Part shown: positions 57,965 through 64,000 of the stretch, one piece after another
How positions within the stretch are numbered: position 1 is the stretch's first letter
Layout of the letters: every line of letters starts with the position of its first letter
Assembly: GCA_963682025.1 (NCBI GenBank)
Contig: OY821520.1
Coordinates: 185,671,758-185,735,757, forward strand
Direction of reading: 5' to 3'
DNA length: 64,000 bases
Origin: Cordilura impudica
Taxonomy: Eukaryota; Arthropoda; Insecta; Diptera; Scathophagidae
Notes under the pieces: model-generated
Databases searched by the model: none
The model's input: the letters and a program-made list of their open reading frames with translations, nothing else
What the model was told of the DNA's origin: nothing
Made by a program: the position numbers and the translations under genes

Positions 57965-60040
57965 GTAACATGCACGAATCTGAAATACATTTCACTTCAT
58001 CGGCATTTGTTCAGTATATAGAGAATATAGATATATTTATTTTGGGCTGCATACACTTAGTAAAAATTAAGTAGTTAATATATTAAAGGCACAAATTTCG
58101 ACTCGCTATACAAATATCTACAAACATGTATAAAGTACAGTAATCTCATTTTAAATGATTTTGAAATTTAAAATCAAGTAAAATTTAAATCTTTAAATGT
58201 GTATATTTTTTATTTAAAATGCCAATCTGCCTTACAGTAATATTGCTACGCCAAATGTAGATTGTAACTAATTTAATAATTATATTTAACTTCTATATCA
58301 TAATTATACAAATCTATTAATAAATATTCATAATAATAATATAATAACATTGTGTTTAAGTTACAGGTGGAGGGTGGGGTGGGTTGTGGAGGGTATCAGT
58401 CAAATTCTATTAAATTTGGAAGATAATAATTTTGTAACTTGTTTGATCAATAAAGCTATCATGAATTGTAATAATAAAAGAAAACATAATTAAATAAAGT
58501 TTTCATTTTATTTAATAATCTGAACGAATATTTTATGGACCTACTGTATACAGTACAATGTTTAGAGTAGTTGGCATGTTAGGATAATTATACGTACGAG
58601 TACATACATACATACATGTGTATTTAAATCGCGTGTAAGAATAAGACACCAACCATAAAATAACAAATAAATATTTGTAATATCACTTATCTTATGATTT
58701 CTATCAAGCGCCTACACACGTGACCCAAAGGAAAAGATACATAACTATCAAAAGATCTCTATCGCGCTACCAAAAAGTTGAACCGTCATTATAATTATAT
58801 TAAAGTCATTTTTCAAAATAAGAACAAAAATGTGAAGCAACTAACAACCCTTATCAGGATTTGATATGCAAAACTACAATTGTTCAAAAGAGAAAAAAAA
58901 AGAAAATTTATTTTGTTTTTATTGCTGCTGATGAAGTTCTTATGCTAATTTTTGAAATCGAATATTTAATAGCAATTTAGTTCGATAGTATGCAAATTAT
59001 ATATGATACAATAATATTGATTGGTTTTCTTACAAACTTGACATATCAACCCTTTCCACCACCTTTACTTAGATAATTTTTCTTTGAAGAATGTTTAAGA
59101 TTTACACAGGCATTCAAATGAACGTTATTTGGAAAAATTTTAATTTATTGATTTATTTTTGAAATTACAACAGGATGTTTCGTCGTTATTCCTTTAACAC
59201 GACACATGAGAGTCAAAAATTGTTGACCCTTTTTTCTTCAAACCGCCACCAAGAAGTTATAAAAAGTTAAATAAATTTGCATACATTATAAATGAACTGT
59301 TTAATGATTCATCTTACAGCCACTGCTCTACAAAAAAAAAATGCAACCAGATTGTGTATTTTGTCAAAATACTTAAGAGTTTTCATAAAAAAAAGAGGGT
59401 AAATGATTTTTTTTTTCATACGACATTGAGTCAATCATTCATGAAATTTTGTAGGTTTTTTGTTTTAGTGGCAGCTGCTTGATTTTTGGGAAGGTGTGAT
59501 TGCATGTAATATGAAATCTTCAGGACTCTTAAAGAGGATAGATGTGCATTCATATTCGCTGCTTTGGTATGTTTGTTCCTTGCAATGCGATACATTCAAT
59601 TTACATTAAATTATGCTGCTTTCTCTACCATTCTTCAAAATATTTTTATTAATTAACTAGAAACTTTGGAAGGATTTTATTACATGTTTTGTTTTTTTTT
59701 TTTTTAATTTTGAGTTACTAAAAGAATCTCATAAATTCTCTTAAATGCATATAATAAAAAATTGGATTGTTTTTTTATTTTTCTGTTGGCAAAATATAAC
59801 CCATAAAAATTGTAATAAAATTTTAAAAAATTTTATATTGTACAATAAAATATTTGTTATTAAGAATAATGTTTTACCTCAAAAAATCTGTTAAATTACA
59901 AAGGGAAATTTGTAAAATGATAAAAAAAAAATATTAAATGACAACGATTAAGAGATAACACGTTGTATAGCATCATGTATTATTCATTATTTCAAGTCGA
60001 AAAATCTTGAGAATTTAATTTCCCAATTTCATACGCTATT
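57965..60040. other. No recognised gene
   Basis: AT-rich. A GT-rich patch (58368-58397, GGAGGGTGGGGTGGG) and a (CATA)n run at 58603-58617 are the only standout features. Confidence 0.4.
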
Positions 60041-60047
60041 CCGAAGA

Positions 60048-60773
60048 GTTCTGTGGTTTTCTAGAAAAACCGCCTATGTCATAAAATCAAAATGTTCAGG
60101 GGAGCCAAAAAACGTTATATTTGAAATTATGTAGATATGGGCAATAAATACTTTATTTAAATTTTGAGTCAAAAATCTTCAGAGGAATAGATTAGAGAAG
60201 GACGAAAAAAACAATATGTAAATAACACTTAAAGTGCATGCAGATAAAACAACTTATGTCGACAGACGTGGTTTACTTTGATAAAGAAAACTACCAATGC
60301 AACCACCCATGTAGACATAAGTTGTTGTTGCTTGAAGAATGGATTTTTTTGTTCGTCAACAAAAAGTTAACAGGACTTGGGATGAGAATATAACAGCGTA
60401 TCAAGAATAATAGTATTAAAAAATAACAGAAATAAACACACAAGTTTTTATAAGTGGTTATAAACTGAAAAATAATCCAAAATTATTTTGCATTTTTTTC
60501 AATTAATAATAACGTATGTCGCTATGTGTTGTTTTCTGAGAAAATAATATGTCATCGATCAACCGTAGGTTGACATACGTCGATTGTGCTGCAAATTAAT
60601 TTAATAAACTTAAGTAACGTCGTTATTTAAAGAAAAAACTCAGAAATGGTCAATATTTTTTTTTTTTTAATTTAACACATGTAAAGAGCGTTAAAAATTA
60701 ATATATTTGGCATCGTTAACTTAAAACTGACAAAAATTGACATACGCGGTTATTCCAGAAAACCACAGAGTTA
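60048..60773. mobile_element. MITE-like inverted repeat, ~726 bp
   Basis: The left arm 'ctgtggttttctagaaaaac'+'cgcctatgtca' (60051-60081) and right arm 'tgacatacgcggttattcca'+'gaaaaccacag' (60738-60768) are imperfect inverted copies. Between them the word TATGTCG/CGACATA or close variants recurs in both orientations (about 60256, 60313, 60514, 60572). Non-coding. No target duplication is evident. Confidence 0.5.
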
Positions 60774-61244
60774 TGAGTAATGTCGAGAGAACAGTTCTGG
60801 TAATAACTGAAGCAATATTTACTGAAATGAGAGCTTTTAACTATGGAACTACTTATATAGAACTTAAATATTATTATATAACTCTTTCACAAATGAAACT
60901 ACAGGTCTCCAATATGTATATATTTTGTATTCGAATTTCCGAAATTTTCTCATTTCTGAACGTTTTTTTTTTTTAAATAAAGGATGAAAAAAGATTGAAG
61001 TTGACTTTATATTAAAACCAGTTTTTATTGTTTTTATTTTAATTTCATTTATAACAGCGATAACAAAACATAGCAATTCAATCCAATTACATCACATGTA
61101 GGTATTTAAAAAATAAAAAATATTAAAAATCGTAGTAATAAAGATAAAATTGAAGATATTAATTTTAAATTCGAAATTAAACATATGTATAATCAGTAAT
61201 ATTGGTTTGTTTTTTTTTTCGTTTTTTTACATCTGACATAACGA

Positions 61245-62503
61245 TATCGTTGCGAAGGGCTAAAGATTGATCAAATGTTCAGTGGAAAATAATGTACTGT
61301 TTTTACACCATTTTATAATTAGAAACCATCAACAATATCGCCTTCGCTTCTATATGAAGATTTAAAAACTTCGACAAAGAATTTTATTATCACTGTTTCC
61401 AGCACCTCATCCGAAACTTGTTTCAATTATTGCATTTTGGATTAAATGGGATTTCAAATGATTATTTCATTCGCCATCTACAGCAACCAATTGAACAAGT
61501 AACTTATGTTACTTCTGTAAATAAGTGAGTGTTACAGGATTTTATGCATTGTTGTAACATTTCCTGGAAAGAAATATGCAATTATGTTTCCATTATCACT
61601 TTGCAATTTTTCAATTGGAGCATGAGCGGAGCAATTATCAATAAGCAAAAGTACCTTCGGAGCAAATTATTTTGTTCAGAAAAGCGACAGGCCTGTTAAA
61701 ATAAAAAAAGTTAAAAAATGAATAGGTATTTAATTAATATATTTTCTCCTTACTTCATGAATAAAAATCTTTTGAAAACAATCATGGAAAATTTGAGATG
61801 TCATCCAAGAATTTTTTTAAATGTCATAAAACACGTGAAATTTTAGTGTTTCTAATAACCAAAGGCGCCAAGCATAATTTAAATTCGTTATTTTTAGGTT
61901 TTATATCCAAAGGCACTTTTTTCGAAAACAGAAATATATGCTTTATCTGGTAGGCACCGAAAAAGTGATCCGGTTTAGTCAAATTATATATTTGTGACTT
62001 CATTAGTCCTCTCTGCGATCATTACAATAAATTTGTGATTATACGAAATGACCAATGCAACTTCACTTAACAAGATCTTACCACTATTTTGAAAAACGAG
62101 TTCCGTGATGTTTTTTAAATTTGTTAAACCATCCATCACTTGGTCGAAAATCATTTTCTTCCTTATCAGGATATTCTTTACTAAAAATTGTTTTAGCTTT
62201 CTGCTATAATATTGGTCCGGTCAATGTAGACCTTTTTTAACATCGATTTAAAAACCACTCATAAAGACGACATTCCATTTGCGGATATTCAAAGCTATGC
62301 AATGATTTATTTGTTGCATGTTGATAAGTGTTGGAAACAGCGTTCAATATTGATGATCTATTGGATTTGATATATGTAGCTGATGGAAGAATTAGTTACA
62401 TTGAAATCAAGGGCTAAACGATTTCCCTGAACGCCTTGTTCGAGCTTTTCTAATATTTTAACTTTGGTTGAAAAAGATGGTGTTTTTTACGTTTATTTGT
62501 CAT
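61245..62503 (-). pseudogene. Pogo/Tigger-like (CENP-B type) transposase
   Basis: Minus strand, start ATG at 62503: 'MTNKRKKHHLFQPKLKY' matches the N-terminal helix-turn-helix of this family (MxxKRKxxTLxxKxxIL) up to a frameshift. Then 'KSNRSSILNAVSN' (~62340), 'YEWFLNRC' (~62250), 'SDGWFNKFKKHHG' (~62110-62150, CENP-B HTH pattern DGWLxxFKxRHG), 'FRCLPDKAYISVFEKSAFGY' (~61905-61965), 'CLAPLVIRNTK' (~61850), an intron-like gap (~61690-61750), 'LLLIDNCSAHAPIEKLQSDN' (DxN with the second catalytic Asp, ~61595-61655) and 'GNIIAYFF'. The first catalytic region is degraded. Stops and frameshifts show it is inactive. Confidence 0.7.
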
Positions 62504-62746
62504 TTCTAATAATGTACTCTCACTTTTCAATAGAGACTGCCGATAATGTACACTCAAAATTTCCAAAAATATTGAAAATATGACAAAAACAGTACACATA
62601 ACTTGGTGATTCCCCTGTTTATTTATAATTCCTTCCTGCGTATTCCCCACTGTTCAGAACTAATAAAACACAGTCGCAAATTCGAAATTCGAACTCTTAT
62701 TTCAGAGCGTTTAATGTATTAAAAACGCAGATTCAAATTTCTAAAA

Positions 62747-62786
62747 ATTCGAATTACTGTGAGCTTGAATTTGTGAGCGTCTACTG
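62747..62786 (-). repeat. Terminal sequence of the pogo/Tigger-like element
   Basis: On the minus strand the element begins CAGTAGACGCTCACAAATTC at 62786, next to TA (62787-62788). A CAG terminus next to TA is usual for Tc1/pogo-type transposons. The opposite end was not found. Confidence 0.5.
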
Positions 62787-62804
62787 TATGAGTTTTTTCG
62801 GTCA

Positions 62805-63232
62805 TAGCATAGACGGTGTTGAAATTGGTGAAAAATGGTTCATGTTCAGACCTAGCCCCCTTACAAATAACCCCTATGAGATCGTCTTAAATTGCCCTAC
62901 GATCCAAATTATCATATGCATACATACATACATACATAGATCTCGCTCAAATTGGGTTTATGTGTGTTACACCCATTAAGGCCATTATTAGCCACAGTTT
63001 CCATATACAGCTTCTTTTCAATCTTCAGTGAAATCTATGAAAAATAAAAATATTGCAAAGATGTTACTTAAATTTGTTTTTACATGTTTTTGAAAAATAA
63101 GTGACTTTACCATGGTCATGATCGTTCCATTTTTGACTTAGTACCTATATGAAAATAGCATCTGATATGATTTCTGTCATATCTGCAGGTTGCAATTTAA
63201 TAAAAATACCACTCAAATTTTGTTTATAGAAA
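62805..63232 (-). repeat. Family C repeat fragment, minus orientation
   Basis: Carries reverse complements of family C blocks in order: 'gttgaaattggtgaaaa', 'atgttcagacctag', 'cccctatgagat', 'caaattgggttt', 'tttcaatcttcagt', 'catctgatatg', 'atatctgcaggt', 'accactcaaattt'. Both ends are missing. A (CATA)n run at 62918-62938 interrupts it. Confidence 0.7.
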
Positions 63233-63235
63233 ACT

Positions 63236-63480
63236 AGCTGTTTTTACCCGGTCTTGCCCGGGATTCAAAGGCCTTTGACTTGAAAAATGGTTCACTAAGC
63301 TTAGCAGGCGTACTGAGAACTTAGTGCCCAATGAACAACTTCCATAAAATGATGGACTTTCTCTCCAAAAATTTGTATGGGATTGGAGAATTTGTTCACG
63401 TTGAAAAAATTCCCCAATGTTTACGTTTTTTGGGGAGTAAATTCATTTTTTATTTCAATTTGAAATTATTTGATTTTTGA
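63236..63480. repeat. Candidate dispersed repeat starting ACTAGCTG...CCCGG
   Basis: 'aactagctgtttttacccgg' followed by 'cttgcccgggattcaaagg' resembles the ACTAGCTG...ACCCGGC...CCGGG leader of a repeat common in arthropod genomes, as I recall. Only one copy is in the window, so support is weak. Confidence 0.3.
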
Positions 63481-63820
63481 ATTTAGAAGTATTTTTATAA
63501 GACGCTACAGCAATAGTGCTTCAAAAGCTGCGAAACCGCTTTAAGTTTTTTTTTGTAAATTTATTTATTTTGTAAACATCATATATAACGGAATCATTTG
63601 CAAATTAAAGGAAGCAGAACTTTTAAAAATTGTATAACTTCATTCAATAAGTGAACATCATTGGGCAGAGACGTCAAATTTATAGAAGTTTCAAAAATGG
63701 AAAATGAATGCGACGTTTAAAATTACGCAGCAAGGTTGTTTTAAGCAGCTGCTTATAGTATGTATATGTATAGTAATTATTGAACATACGTAGAAAAGAT
63801 TTATCATAAGACTTTTCACT

Positions 63821-64000
63821 GGGCTGTGTTCCGCGAGCGAGTCGCGTCCGCATCCGCGCGTTTGGCAGTTATACCCGTGCTGCCGCGCAGTTGTCATCAA
63901 CTTATTTTAATCGCCAAACTATATTTTTCACATCATTGCTATATTTTAACTGAGCTGTGTTCGCGATGCGTCCGCCTCCATGCGCCGCTCCCGCGCGTTT
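63821..64000. repeat. GC-rich duplicated motif at the window edge
   Basis: 'gctgtgtt(c)cgcga' and 'cgtccgc...ccgcgcgttt' occur at 63823-63863 and again at 63954-64000, about 131-137 bp apart. The spacer and flanks are AT-rich. Such CG-rich words are unlike anything else in the window. Continues past the edge. Confidence 0.6.

Overview
The window looks like AT-rich repetitive DNA from an insect, most likely a higher (calyptrate-type) fly. The evidence is low GC, frequent short A/T runs, many Tc1/mariner, jockey-type and Helentron-like repeats, a transposase gene with a 68-bp GT-AG intron, and a retrotransposon primer site matching insect tRNA-Ser. The organism call is inference. I found no convincing host protein gene, tRNA or rRNA. 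Nearly every recognisable coding stretch is transposon-derived and most are broken.

Layout. 1-1626: a dispersed repeat and plain AT-rich sequence. 1627-10701: an old DNA transposon (element A) split by a younger relative (element N, 2983-7863) that has ~880-bp terminal inverted repeats (TIRs) and a nearly complete transposase gene on the minus strand. Remnants of a Transib/RAG1-like transposase lie inside the outer element. 10.7-19.1 kb: scattered Tc1, LINE, mariner and jockey fragments. 19.2-21.1 kb: two MITEs with TTA target duplications, then a degenerate ~18-bp minisatellite. 21.1-31.7 kb: mostly uninformative, with an RTE-like LINE fragment, a solo repeat E copy and an inverted pair of family C repeats.

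32313-38817: element B, a relative of A and N. Its transposase is broken by a Tc1-like transposon (34952-36619), and two family C repeats sit in its 5' region and in its right TIR. 38.9-42.9 kb: family D repeats and a composite Tc1-like structure holding a mariner and another C copy. 43.9-47.7 kb: two LINEs of different families, head to head. 49.4-49.8 kb: piggyBac remnant. 51.6-55.8 kb: 5' part of a gypsy-type LTR element, then a second and longer Transib/RAG1-like remnant, cut by three C copies in the same orientation. 56.8-58.0 kb: LINE. 60.0-60.8 kb: MITE-like inverted repeat. 61.2-62.8 kb: pogo/Tigger transposase with one end. 63.8-64.0 kb: GC-rich duplicated motif at the window edge.

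The most notable content is (1) the A/N/B transposon family, whose members share a TAGGGTG-type terminus, 8-bp flanking duplications and a transposase with motifs DTTAxNTG, CRHH, HHARWM and VNDTAER; (2) the collinear RAG1/Transib-like motifs at 53.3-55.0 kb and 8.2-8.6 kb; and (3) two repeat families (C and D) that share an architecture (5' palindrome plus inverted subterminal repeats) but little sequence. Coordinates of decayed elements are approximate at the tens-of-bases level unless the evidence says otherwise.
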